From Hafnia psychrotolerans (GTDB taxonomy: Bacteria > Pseudomonadota > Gammaproteobacteria > Enterobacterales > Enterobacteriaceae), in the NCBI RefSeq assembly GCF_014639435.1, contig NZ_BMFZ01000001.1, positions 544,748-608,747 of the forward strand: a stretch of DNA of 64,000 bases, written 5' to 3'. The translations under genes and the position numbers were made by a program. Below are positions 55,884-63,743 of the stretch, in pieces. Under the pieces are notes generated by a model. It saw only the letters and a list, made by a program, of their open reading frames with translations, was not told the DNA's origin and did not search any database. Position 1 is the first letter of the stretch; every line of letters begins with the position of its first letter.

Positions 55884-57205
55884 AGCGGTTTCCCTGCCGG
55901 GCTGATCCCCGCCAGCCAGTCGCTGAATTCATCGGTATCTTCAACCGGCTCGCTTCCCAGCATCATGGCGATGGCCAGCCCAAGCGCTGAACTGGCAGGA
56001 GTATGGCCGCTGAACCCACCGGCGCGTAAATCCAGCACCAGCGTCGGACAGCAGAACATAGCGAGACGGAAGATTCGCTGCCAGTGGGGCGGTAGCCAGC
56101 CGCGGCGGGCAAGTTGCGCCAGTAACGGCTGCCAGTACTCCTCGCCTTTATCGCGTAAGAAAGCGGTGCGCAGCGGGGTTAACTGCCAGTTATGATTGAC
56201 ATATAACGTGTCGCCGCGGCGCATCACCGTCACTTTGTAGAGTTCGCCACAGCGTGAAGGCTCATACAGCCACAGCGGATGGGCAAAAATGTTGTGGAAC
56301 GTGGCTTTAATTTCAGCCAGCAGCGCCGGAATATGACGACCGGCAAACGCGGGGTCGAAGCTGACCAGTTGCGGGATTTCTTCCGTGGTGTCGTACCAGA
56401 CATTGGCATTGTGTGCGTCACCGTGCGCGATGACCACGCCGTGGTCGGCCAGCGCCGCCGGTGCCAGCCGGATCCCGGCTTCACTGAATAATTGTCGCAG
56501 ACTGTGCTGATAGGTCACGCCGTTGATCACCCAGCGCAGGTTGCTCAGTGTCTGCCATTCCAGCTCCTCATCTTCCAGCCGGAAGGTTTTACCGACGTAA
56601 AAACGGGCCACGCGCCCACCAAAACCCGCGGTGATTTCCGGGTTTTCCGGAGAAATCAGCCGGTGGTAGAACAGCTGATGGATAGGTTCGGCCGCCACCG
56701 CGCTGACTGAGCCGGGTTTGAGCGTCGGCAGGGTGTGAATCAGAATATCGCGGTCTGCGCGGCGCTGAGCCTCTTCGATTTCCGCTTCCTGATCCCACGC
56801 CTGCTGCTGTTCAATATCGCGGCAGATGTCCGCCATCCGCCGGTCATGGCGCAATGTGTACATCAGGATCTGACGTCCTGGCTCGCCACAGGCGTACACC
56901 GGCACGTCCACCCGAAAGCCGTTTTCCCGCAGCAGTTCCGCGTTGTAATACTCCTCAATGGTTTTATCCTCGCCTTCTTCATTATGATATTTGAAGAAAA
57001 GCGCGCGGCCATCATCGAGGGTGACGGTGCCGTTGAGGGAGTTGAGGCTGTACTGGTCGCGGTTGATGGTCAGTTGACCGGCTGTCACGCCAGTGACTTC
57101 GCCGATGAGCTGGCGCAAAACGTCCGCCGCCTGTTGCCATTTTCCCGCCTGCACTAACTGACGCGCCTGCGCGGCCAGTGGTTCACTGCCCGTCATATTG
57201 CTCAT
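55880..57205 (-). CDS. APH-fold small-molecule kinase
   Basis: 441 residues. The aminoglycoside-phosphotransferase/choline-kinase fold is shown by the catalytic loop IAHGDAHNANVWYD (Asp and Asn) and the metal Asp in LVSFDPAFAG; RALFFKYHNEEG probably holds the nucleotide Lys. There is no N-terminal signal. It lies two bases after hisD-like and overlaps the SDR, so it is a true operon member. A kinase in a histidine-type catabolic operon is unexpected; it may activate an imidazole alcohol by phosphorylation. I do not know a characterised close relative. Confidence 0.78.
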   Translation of the reverse strand: MSNMTGSEPLAAQARQLVQAGKWQQAADVLRQLIGEVTGVTAGQLTINRDQYSLNSLNGTVTLDDGRALFFKYHNEEGEDKTIEEYYNAELLRENGFRVDVPVYACGEPGRQILMYTLRHDRRMADICRDIEQQQAWDQEAEIEEAQRRADRDILIHTLPTLKPGSVSAVAAEPIHQLFYHRLISPENPEITAGFGGRVARFYVGKTFRLEDEELEWQTLSNLRWVINGVTYQHSLRQLFSEAGIRLAPAALADHGVVIAHGDAHNANVWYDTTEEIPQLVSFDPAFAGRHIPALLAEIKATFHNIFAHPLWLYEPSRCGELYKVTVMRRGDTLYVNHNWQLTPLRTAFLRDKGEEYWQPLLAQLARRGWLPPHWQRIFRLAMFCCPTLVLDLRAGGFSGHTPASSALGLAIAMMLGSEPVEDTDEFSDWLAGISPAGKPL

Positions 57206-57207
57206 CG

Positions 57208-58548
57208 TTATTGGCCTTTTTTGTTGATGATCTCAGTGCGTAAAGCCGATACCGCCAGCGCGTGGCCGGGGAATCCTTCATACAACGCAAAGGCGTGTGC
57301 TTTATCGGCCAGCGGCTGATAGCCTTCGCGGGTGACATAGCCCACAGATATACGTTTCATGTAATCGAAAACGGACAGTGGCCCGACGGTTTTTGCCGCA
57401 CCGTTTGTCGGTAAAACCGCATTGGGTCCGAGAACGAAATTCCCCAGCGTGATCGGCGTGTAATTACCGAGCAGGATTTCACCGGCATTGCGGATTTTTC
57501 CCATCACGGCCATCGGTTCTTCGGCCAGAATTTCCAGATGCTCCGGCGCGTACTGGTTAACGAATTCAACGGCGGCGGCGAAATCTGCTGTCAGTACCAC
57601 GCCGCCGTGGGTTCCGCACAATACCGCCTGTGAGAATCCGGCGCGTTTTTCATCAAGCTGCGCCCAGTAGCCTGGCAATGCGGCGATGGCTTGTTCCGCC
57701 ACGCGACGACTGTTGGTGACCAGATAGGCTGAAGAATCCGGACCATGCTCTGATTCGATGATCAGATCCAGCGCCGCCAGTGCGCCGTCCACACTGTCAT
57801 CGGCGAGGATCAGGCTTTCGCTTGGCCCGGCCGGAATACCCGGGTCGATAAGGCCGGAGAGCTGACGCTTGGCCGCGACCACCCATGGGCTGCCGGGACC
57901 GACAATTTTCAGACATTTAGGCACGGTCCCGGTACCGAATGCCACGGCTGCCACGCCTTGTGCGCCGCCGCATTTGTAGACTTCAGTGATGCCGACAAGA
58001 CGCGCAGCCACCAGGGTGGCGTCATCGACTTTGCCGTCAGGACCCGGCGGGGTGATGACAATGGCGCGTTTTACGCCCGCGACAACGGCCGGAATGGTGG
58101 TCATCAGTAACACGCTTGGGAATGAGCCTTTGCCACGCGGTACGTAACAGGCGACAGAATCGATCGGGACATGGCGGTCACCGGCGAATGCACCGGGGCG
58201 GATTTCTTTCATCCACATGTCTTCCGGTTTCTGCGCTTCATGGAAAGCGCGGACGTTTTCGACGGCGAAACGGATCGATTCCACGACTTTCGGATCGAGG
58301 CGTTCAAACGCGGTTTCGAATTCCGTGTCTTCTGCCCGAATGCTCATATGCGGCGCGGTGACGCCATCGAAATCACGCGCAAAACGGCGCAGGGCGGCAT
58401 CGCCTTCGGTACGTACGGCTTCGATGATCGGCGCGACGCGTTCAGTGAAAAACGACAAATCGGCTTCCGTGCGTTTGAACAGCTCTGCGGGCAGTTCGCA
58501 AGAACCGCTCAGATCGTGAAAAGTTACGGCTTGGAAAGGTGCAGACAT
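57208..58548 (-). CDS. HisD-like histidinol dehydrogenase, catabolic paralog
   Basis: 446 residues from the ATG at 58548 after GGAGATTGACC (TTG at 58554 rejected). Fold and motifs of HisD: VACYVPRGKGSFPS, GGAQGVAAVAFGTG, GPGSPWVVAAKRQLSG, IPAGPSESLILAD, IIESEHGPDSSAYLVT (zinc His), QYAPEHLEI (catalytic Glu-His) and LPTNGAAKT. Known relatives outside his operons oxidise histidinol or other alcohols such as sulfopropanediol. HutC control and the imidazole context favour histidinol to histidine. It sits between transporter genes and kinase. Confidence 0.87.
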   Translation of the reverse strand: MSAPFQAVTFHDLSGSCELPAELFKRTEADLSFFTERVAPIIEAVRTEGDAALRRFARDFDGVTAPHMSIRAEDTEFETAFERLDPKVVESIRFAVENVRAFHEAQKPEDMWMKEIRPGAFAGDRHVPIDSVACYVPRGKGSFPSVLLMTTIPAVVAGVKRAIVITPPGPDGKVDDATLVAARLVGITEVYKCGGAQGVAAVAFGTGTVPKCLKIVGPGSPWVVAAKRQLSGLIDPGIPAGPSESLILADDSVDGALAALDLIIESEHGPDSSAYLVTNSRRVAEQAIAALPGYWAQLDEKRAGFSQAVLCGTHGGVVLTADFAAAVEFVNQYAPEHLEILAEEPMAVMGKIRNAGEILLGNYTPITLGNFVLGPNAVLPTNGAAKTVGPLSVFDYMKRISVGYVTREGYQPLADKAHAFALYEGFPGHALAVSALRTEIINKKGQ

Positions 58549-58564
58549 GGTCAATCTCCGGTTA

Positions 58565-59335
58565 TCAGGCCAGCGCAGCGTGCGGATGGCCGCTGCGAAT
58601 AGTGTGCAGAACCTGGCGTTGCAGGTCGGTGAATTCCGGGCTGGCGATCAGTTCCTCACGGCGCGGACGCGGTAACGGCACGTCGTAAGTCGCCGCGATC
58701 GTGCCGGGGCCCATCACCACGATGCGGTCAGAAAGGTAAACCGCCTCTTCAATATCGTGCGTGACGAACATGACGGTCAGCCGGTGTTGCTCCCAGATGC
58801 CGGTCAGTAATTCCTGCATCTGGTGGCGGGTCATGGCGTCCAGCGCGCCAAAGGGTTCATCCATCAGCAAGATTTTAGGGCGGTAAGACAGTGCACGGGC
58901 GATGGCAACACGCTGTTTCATGCCACCGGAAAGCTCCGCAGGCCAGGCGTCGGCAAACGGCATCAGCTGAACAAGCTCAAGATGCTGTTCGGCTTTTTCA
59001 CGGCATTCGGTCCGGCTGAATCCGGCGGCTTTCAGCGCGAACTCAATGTTCTGCCGCGCTGTCAGCCACGGTAGCAGGGTATATGACTGAAACACCACGC
59101 CCCGGTCGATACCCGCGCCGCGAATGGTTTTGCCATCCACCTGAACGTCGCCGCTGTCGTAATCTTCAAGCCCTGCGGCAATCGACAATAAAGTGCTTTT
59201 GCCGCAACCGGACGTACCGACCACCGAGACGAATTCGTTATCCGCCAGCGTCAGGCTGATGTCATGCAGCACTTCGCGCGTTTGCTTGCCAACCTGAAAA
59301 CTTTTGTGCAGATGGGAAATGGTTAACACCGACAT
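58565..59335 (-). CDS. ABC importer ATPase (NitT/TauT type), second system
   Basis: 256 residues. Walker A GTSGCGKST, Q-loop FQSYTLLPWL, signature LSGGMKQR, Walker B ILLMDEPFGALD, H-loop FVTHDIEEA; all intact. The start overlaps the permease stop by one base, and the HisD-like gene follows 16 bases on. It is a paralog of the ATPase at 46872. Confidence 0.92.
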   Translation of the reverse strand: MSVLTISHLHKSFQVGKQTREVLHDISLTLADNEFVSVVGTSGCGKSTLLSIAAGLEDYDSGDVQVDGKTIRGAGIDRGVVFQSYTLLPWLTARQNIEFALKAAGFSRTECREKAEQHLELVQLMPFADAWPAELSGGMKQRVAIARALSYRPKILLMDEPFGALDAMTRHQMQELLTGIWEQHRLTVMFVTHDIEEAVYLSDRIVVMGPGTIAATYDVPLPRPRREELIASPEFTDLQRQVLHTIRSGHPHAALA

Positions 59336-60144
59336 CAGACGCGCCTCTTGTTGTAGCGGAACAGCACGCGCTCGAGGGCACGCATGATCTGATCACTGAT
59401 TAAACCCAGAATGCCCAGTAGCAGGATGTAACCGATGATGGTGTCAGTCTGGAAGAAACGTTGTGACACCACGATGCGGTAACCGAGCCCGGAGGTGGAG
59501 GCCACCAGTTCGGCCAGCACCAGCCACGTCCACGCCCAGCCGAGACTGATGCGCAGGGCGTCCCAGATACCCGGCAGCGCGCCGGGTAAGACGATACGGA
59601 ACAAGATTTTGCGATCCGGCATGCCTAACGTGCGGCCTAAGCCGACAAAATCGCCAGGCACTCGTTTCACGGCGTCGATCACCATCAGTACCTGCTGGAA
59701 GAAGGTACCAATCCAGATGATCAGGAATTTCTGCACATCGTCAGTGCCGGTCCACAGAATGGTCAGCGGCACGAACGCCACCACCGGCATATAACGAATG
59801 AAATCCACCAGCGGTTCGGTCAGCGCTTTGAAGAAGCCGTAACAACCCGCCAGTACGCCAATCACAATCGACATCACCGAGGAGATCGCGAAGGCGATAC
59901 TGATGCGGTACAGGCTGCTTTTAATGTCGCTCCACAATGTACCGTCCTGCGCCAGACTGACCATTTTCAGCCAGACATCAGTCAGTTTGGGTAGGAAAAT
60001 TGGCGGGATCGCGCCGCTGCTTGTTGCCAGTCCCCAGGCCATAAACAGGATAATGAACAGCGTGACCGCAATGCCGACGAACAATTTGCGCGACGGCAGG
60101 CGGCCAATCACCATCAGATTGAGCGGTTTTCGACGCGAGCTCAT
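59335..60144 (-). CDS. ABC importer permease (NitT/TauT type), second system
   Basis: 269 residues. Six membrane segments; EAA-type loop GLGRTLGMPDRKILFRIVLPGALPGI; shares VDFIRYMPVVAFVPLTILW with the first system's FCRYLPASAFVPLLILW. ATGA overlap with the binding-protein stop. Confidence 0.9.
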   Translation of the reverse strand: MSSRRKPLNLMVIGRLPSRKLFVGIAVTLFIILFMAWGLATSSGAIPPIFLPKLTDVWLKMVSLAQDGTLWSDIKSSLYRISIAFAISSVMSIVIGVLAGCYGFFKALTEPLVDFIRYMPVVAFVPLTILWTGTDDVQKFLIIWIGTFFQQVLMVIDAVKRVPGDFVGLGRTLGMPDRKILFRIVLPGALPGIWDALRISLGWAWTWLVLAELVASTSGLGYRIVVSQRFFQTDTIIGYILLLGILGLISDQIMRALERVLFRYNKRRV

Positions 60145-61154
60145 GGCAGGCTGTTCACGAAGCTGGCGTCAATCACCTCAGCGGCGGTCACCGGTTTAGG
60201 AATAAGACCGGCGGCGGTGGCGGCTTTCAACACGTGGGTAAAAGTCTGGTCAGCGAAGGTGTGGCTGAGTACCTGTTTGTTTTCTGCCAGCGAGTAATAT
60301 TTGACGCCGTCAAACGCGGTTTCCAGATCAGCAGGCGTTGCGCCAACGGCTTTGGCGATAATCGCGCGATCTGCCGTGGTATTGGCCTGATAATGGGTCA
60401 GAGCGGCATCCCAGCTTTTAATCAGCGCGGCGATCTGTCCCGGTTTTTCTTTCAGCACGGAATCACGGACCACCAGCACATCGCCAATCAGGCCGGGGTC
60501 AGAAGACCCGCTGTAGAGCATTTTCAGCGACGGATCCTGTTTTTTCGCGGCAGAAATGTAGGGTTCGTAAGTCACGGCAGCGGTTACGCGTTTGGCGATC
60601 AGCGCGCTGCCTGCAGAATCAGCGGGCATCGGTACCGGCGTGATATCGCTCCATTTCAGCCCTGCGGCATTAACCGCGCTGTGCAGCAGAATGTCGCTGG
60701 TGGTGCCTTCTTCAAAGGCCACCTGTTTGCCTTTCAGATCTTTGAGCGTGGTGATGTCTTTACCGACCAGTAGGGCGTCTGCGGTTTCGCTTTGATCAAG
60801 CAACAGCACGATTTTGACCGGTAAACCGGCTGAGACCATCGCCATTGCGGTGTGCGTGGCAATGTTTGCACCGTCGATCTGGCCGCTGGCTAAGGCGGCG
60901 TTGATGTCTTTATCTTCGGCGAAATTAATGATATCGACCTTTTCCAGCCCCTGTTGTTTAAAAATGCCCTGACTTTGTGCAACGTGCCACTGGCCGTAGC
61001 CCAGCCAGGGCTCGATCCCCATTTTGAACGTGCCGGTTTCCGGCGCGGCCGCGATTGCTGACGTGTTCAGGCTGAAGGTACCGAGTACGCTCAGGCAGCA
61101 GGCCAGTGCCAGTTTGCTTTTGAAGAAGTCGGTTAAGGTCTGAGAAGGTGACAT
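60141..61154 (-). CDS. Substrate-binding protein of the second NitT/TauT-type ABC importer
   Basis: 337 residues from the ATG at 61154 after GAGGAAATT; the frame is open to 61184. Signal peptide (LACCLSVLGTFSLNTSAIAAA), then FKMGIEPWLGYGQWHVAQSQGIFKQQGLE, ASGQIDGANIATHTAM, and VAFEEGTTSDILLHSAV. It heads the operon binding protein, permease, ATPase, HisD-like, kinase, SDR. Its promoter has a sigma-54 element and a HutC operator, so the ligand is probably an imidazole compound such as histidinol. Confidence 0.87.
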   Translation of the reverse strand: MSPSQTLTDFFKSKLALACCLSVLGTFSLNTSAIAAAPETGTFKMGIEPWLGYGQWHVAQSQGIFKQQGLEKVDIINFAEDKDINAALASGQIDGANIATHTAMAMVSAGLPVKIVLLLDQSETADALLVGKDITTLKDLKGKQVAFEEGTTSDILLHSAVNAAGLKWSDITPVPMPADSAGSALIAKRVTAAVTYEPYISAAKKQDPSLKMLYSGSSDPGLIGDVLVVRDSVLKEKPGQIAALIKSWDAALTHYQANTTADRAIIAKAVGATPADLETAFDGVKYYSLAENKQVLSHTFADQTFTHVLKAATAAGLIPKPVTAAEVIDASFVNSLP

Positions 61155-61213
61155 AATTTCCTCGCTTGGTGTGGGAAGAGACAAAGACAGCTAAAAAAAT
61201 TCTAATGTGCAAC

Positions 61214-61227
61214 CCTGTATAGACAAG
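61214..61227. promoter_or_regulatory. HutC operator of the second importer operon
   Basis: CCTGTATAGACAAG, one mismatch from the perfect site at 44887, overlapping the start point inferred from the sigma-54 element. It lies 60 bases before the start of the binding-protein gene and about 10 kb from hutU. Confidence 0.75.
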
Positions 61228-61234
61228 TTGATTA

Positions 61235-61250
61235 AGCAATTACTACGCCA
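61235..61250 (-). promoter_or_regulatory. Sigma-54 (-24/-12) promoter of the second importer operon
   Basis: On the minus strand TGGCGTAGTAATTGCT has GG and GC ten bases apart. A TGCACC half-site at about 61354-61359 could be part of a weak NtrC enhancer site about 105 bases upstream. Confidence 0.6.
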
Positions 61251-61452
61251 CAGTTGAAATCGCGGAAGGAAATCAGGCAGGGCTTTGATGTTATACATTT
61301 TTAGAGAATTAATGAGAAGAAGGTAAACGAACCTATGAATAAAAGTGATAACTTGCACCACAAGATGACTTTCATTGCTCTTATATGGAGCAGTTCTGCG
61401 TTACGCGTAAGGGCTGAAGGGCTGGTTTTAAATTTAAAAAGTTACATCGGTA

Positions 61453-61794
61453 GGCGCTGTTCGCCCTTCTCAGGGGAAAACCCTTGCCATCATGCAGGTC
61501 AGTGGCGGATCACAGTCGTTTAATGCCCTGAATCAGATGCGCATTCTTGGCCGATGGATGCGCATGATCACCATCCCGAATCAGTCCTCCGTCGCCAAGG
61601 CATTTCTGGAGTTCGATGAAAACGGCAGAATGAAGCCTTCCGCTTATTACGACCGCATTGTCGACGTAATGGAAGAGCTGATGAAATTTACGTTGTTAAC
61701 CCGTGGCAATGCTGAATACCTGGTTGACCGTTACAGCGAACGCAAAGAAAGTGCCGCCGACCTGTCAGCCAGAGTTAACCAGAAAAGCATTTGA
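61453..61794 (+). pseudogene. arsH: arsH, 5'-truncated fragment
   Basis: About 113 C-terminal residues of the ArsH flavoprotein: [19 protein letters not shown], then [40 protein letters not shown] and [11 protein letters not shown]. Full ArsH is about twice as long. The similarity starts abruptly at 61453, and the sequence before it is unrelated, so the N-terminal FMN-binding half is gone. An ATG at 61492 could still start a 100-residue peptide, but function is unlikely. Confidence 0.85.
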
Positions 61795-61931
61795 GAGTGT
61801 CACATCCTGCATGTAGTGTCGCGGCTGTGCAGCACGCGCAGCTATAGCCTGATGAACGCATCCGGTTAATAAAGCAGAGTCGTCATAATTATCCTGTAAT
61901 CTCCCCGTTTTTGCCCGAAGGAGCATTCACG

Positions 61932-63113
61932 TTGGAACTGGTTATTGTAAAGGGTAGGGTGACGTTATTCGTGGGGTTAACCCAGCTGATTAACTGGGGC
62001 ATTACCTTTTACTTGCTGGGCGCATTTGGGCAGGCTATCGGCAGGGAGCTGGGATGGACGCAGGTGATGACCTATTCCGGGCAGACGCTGGCCATGGGCG
62101 TAATGGGATTCACCTCGCCCTTTTCCGGCAAGTTATTGAGACACCTGGGTGGAAAAAAGATGATGGCCAGCGGCATCGTGCTGAACGCCATCGGATGTCT
62201 GTTGTTAGCGGCCAGTCAGGGGCCCCTGAGCTACTGGACTGCTTGGGTTATCATGGGCGCAGGGATGCGATTGTCTCTTTATGACGCCGCCTTCGCCGTG
62301 CTGGTGGATATCGCGGGGCCATCGGCACGAAAATCCATGACGCAGGTAACGCTGCTGGGCGGTCTTGCTTCTGTGGCCTTCTGGCCGGTAGGTTCGTGGC
62401 TTTTAACGGTGATGGGGTGGCGTGCCGGCACGGTATGCTATGGGCTGTTTGCGCTGATGAGCCTTCTCTTACTCCGTTGTCTGCCCGATAAAACGCCATC
62501 GCCAGCGATTTCTGTTACCCAACCAACTCCGTCCTCCTGTGGGGTAGTCGACGACAGCAACCGTTGGTCTGGCTGGATTTACGCCGCTCTGATGGCCTTG
62601 CTGAGCTTTCTCTCCACGGGGATTTCCGCGCATCTCCCCGCCATGCTCGCAGGCTTCGGCGTACCGGTATTGGTTGGCACACTCTGGGGTGTCGGTCAGG
62701 TCAGCGCCCGCCTGAGCGACGTTTTTATGGGCGCAAAAGGTTCGCCGTTGGGGCTGAATATGCTGGTGGGCGGTATGTTACCTTTCTGTTTTGTGTTCAG
62801 CCTGTTTAGTGTCCACTCCACCGTTTACGCGGCTCTCTTCGTGTTAAGTTATGGTGCAGCCAACGGCCTGTCGACGCTGGCTCGGGCTACTTTACCCCTC
62901 ATTCTGTTCGATAAACATCTGTATGCGGACAAACTCGGTACACTTCTGATGCCGAGCTTTTTCCTTTCCGCTCTGGCACCGGCCATCTATGCCAGCCTTC
63001 TGGACGCCATGGGCATTTATGGCACCTTGCTGTTTTCCCTGTCCATTTCACTGATAATTACTATCCTTAGCGTCGCTCTTTCGTTTAGGGTGCGGTACAG
63101 GCAGGGTGCATGA
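61932..63113 (+). CDS. MFS transporter of the arsenic locus
   Basis: 393 residues from a TTG at 61932 preceded by GAAGGAG; the frame is open from a TTG at 61911. Twelve hydrophobic segments, with LINWGITFYLLGAFGQAI in helix 1 and GKLLRHLGGKKMMASGIVL in the loop 2-3 signature. It does not look like ArsJ or ArsB. Similar MFS genes are common beside arsH/arsC in enterobacteria, so a role in arsenical export is possible, unproven. Confidence 0.75.
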   Translation: MELVIVKGRVTLFVGLTQLINWGITFYLLGAFGQAIGRELGWTQVMTYSGQTLAMGVMGFTSPFSGKLLRHLGGKKMMASGIVLNAIGCLLLAASQGPLSYWTAWVIMGAGMRLSLYDAAFAVLVDIAGPSARKSMTQVTLLGGLASVAFWPVGSWLLTVMGWRAGTVCYGLFALMSLLLLRCLPDKTPSPAISVTQPTPSSCGVVDDSNRWSGWIYAALMALLSFLSTGISAHLPAMLAGFGVPVLVGTLWGVGQVSARLSDVFMGAKGSPLGLNMLVGGMLPFCFVFSLFSVHSTVYAALFVLSYGAANGLSTLARATLPLILFDKHLYADKLGTLLMPSFFLSALAPAIYASLLDAMGIYGTLLFSLSISLIITILSVALSFRVRYRQGA

Positions 63114-63183
63114 AAGGAGAAAGCCGCTGAGAAGAAAACCGTGCGCGAGCCTCAGCAGGCTGTCAGGTAAGTCACGCTTAGGC

Positions 63184-63681
63184 TTAATTATCGCTGCCCC
63201 ATTGTCGAAGCTGGGCCTGAAGTGACATGCGTTCAATTTTATCCATTGGCAGGCTGACGAACAATCTCAGCCGGGTAGCTATTTGTTTTTCAACTTTCAC
63301 AAATCCCCGAATACGTTCTTCTTCATTCCCCTCAATGGCGGTAGGATCAGGGAACCCCCAGTGTGCCGTTATCGGTTGCCCCGGCATCACCGGACAGCCT
63401 TCACCGGCGGTTTTATCGCAGAGCGTAAAGATAAAATCCATGTGCGGGACATCACTGCCGGTAAAATGCTCTAACCCCTTGCTGTAAAGCGATGATGTAT
63501 CCATCCCCTGCCTGGTCAGTACCTCCAGCGTAAGGGGATGAGGTGTGTCCATCGGTGCGCTGCCTGCGCTGAAAGCCTCAAATTTATCTCCGGCCATCGT
63601 ATTGAGCAGCGCTTCGGCAAACAGGCTTCTGGCTGCGTTGCCCGAACACACGAATAGAACCCGATATTTTTTCATAGCCAT
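63184..63681 (-). CDS. Arsenate reductase, low-molecular-weight phosphatase type
   Basis: 165 residues. The phosphatase P-loop is CSGNAARS (Cys-x5-Arg) at residues 11-18; LCDKTAGEGCP supplies further Cys; HWGFPDPTAIEG carries the conserved Asp-Pro. It reduces arsenate to arsenite, with electrons from thioredoxin or a similar carrier. Length and ending (LQAQLRQWGSDN) are normal for this branch. It lies just downstream of the glutaredoxin-type arsC, so the cell carries two unrelated arsenate reductases. Confidence 0.88.
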   Translation of the reverse strand: MAMKKYRVLFVCSGNAARSLFAEALLNTMAGDKFEAFSAGSAPMDTPHPLTLEVLTRQGMDTSSLYSKGLEHFTGSDVPHMDFIFTLCDKTAGEGCPVMPGQPITAHWGFPDPTAIEGNEEERIRGFVKVEKQIATRLRLFVSLPMDKIERMSLQAQLRQWGSDN

Positions 63682-63702
63682 TCTTTTACCCCTTAGGTAA
63701 GA

Positions 63703-63728
63703 AAGGCAACCCGTTTATGGGTTGCCTT
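63703..63728 (-). terminator. Terminator after arsC
   Basis: AAGGCAACCC and GGGTTGCCTT, a perfect 10-base stem with a six-base loop, between the two arsenate reductase genes. Confidence 0.7.
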
Positions 63729-63743
63729 CCGTTTCACTCCGGT

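Noticed and set aside
51243-58548. HisC-like and HisD-like genes as part of a histidine biosynthesis operon
   Set aside because: No other his genes are present, the two lie on opposite strands in operons with transporter and oxidation genes, and the HisD-like operon has a HutC-type operator.
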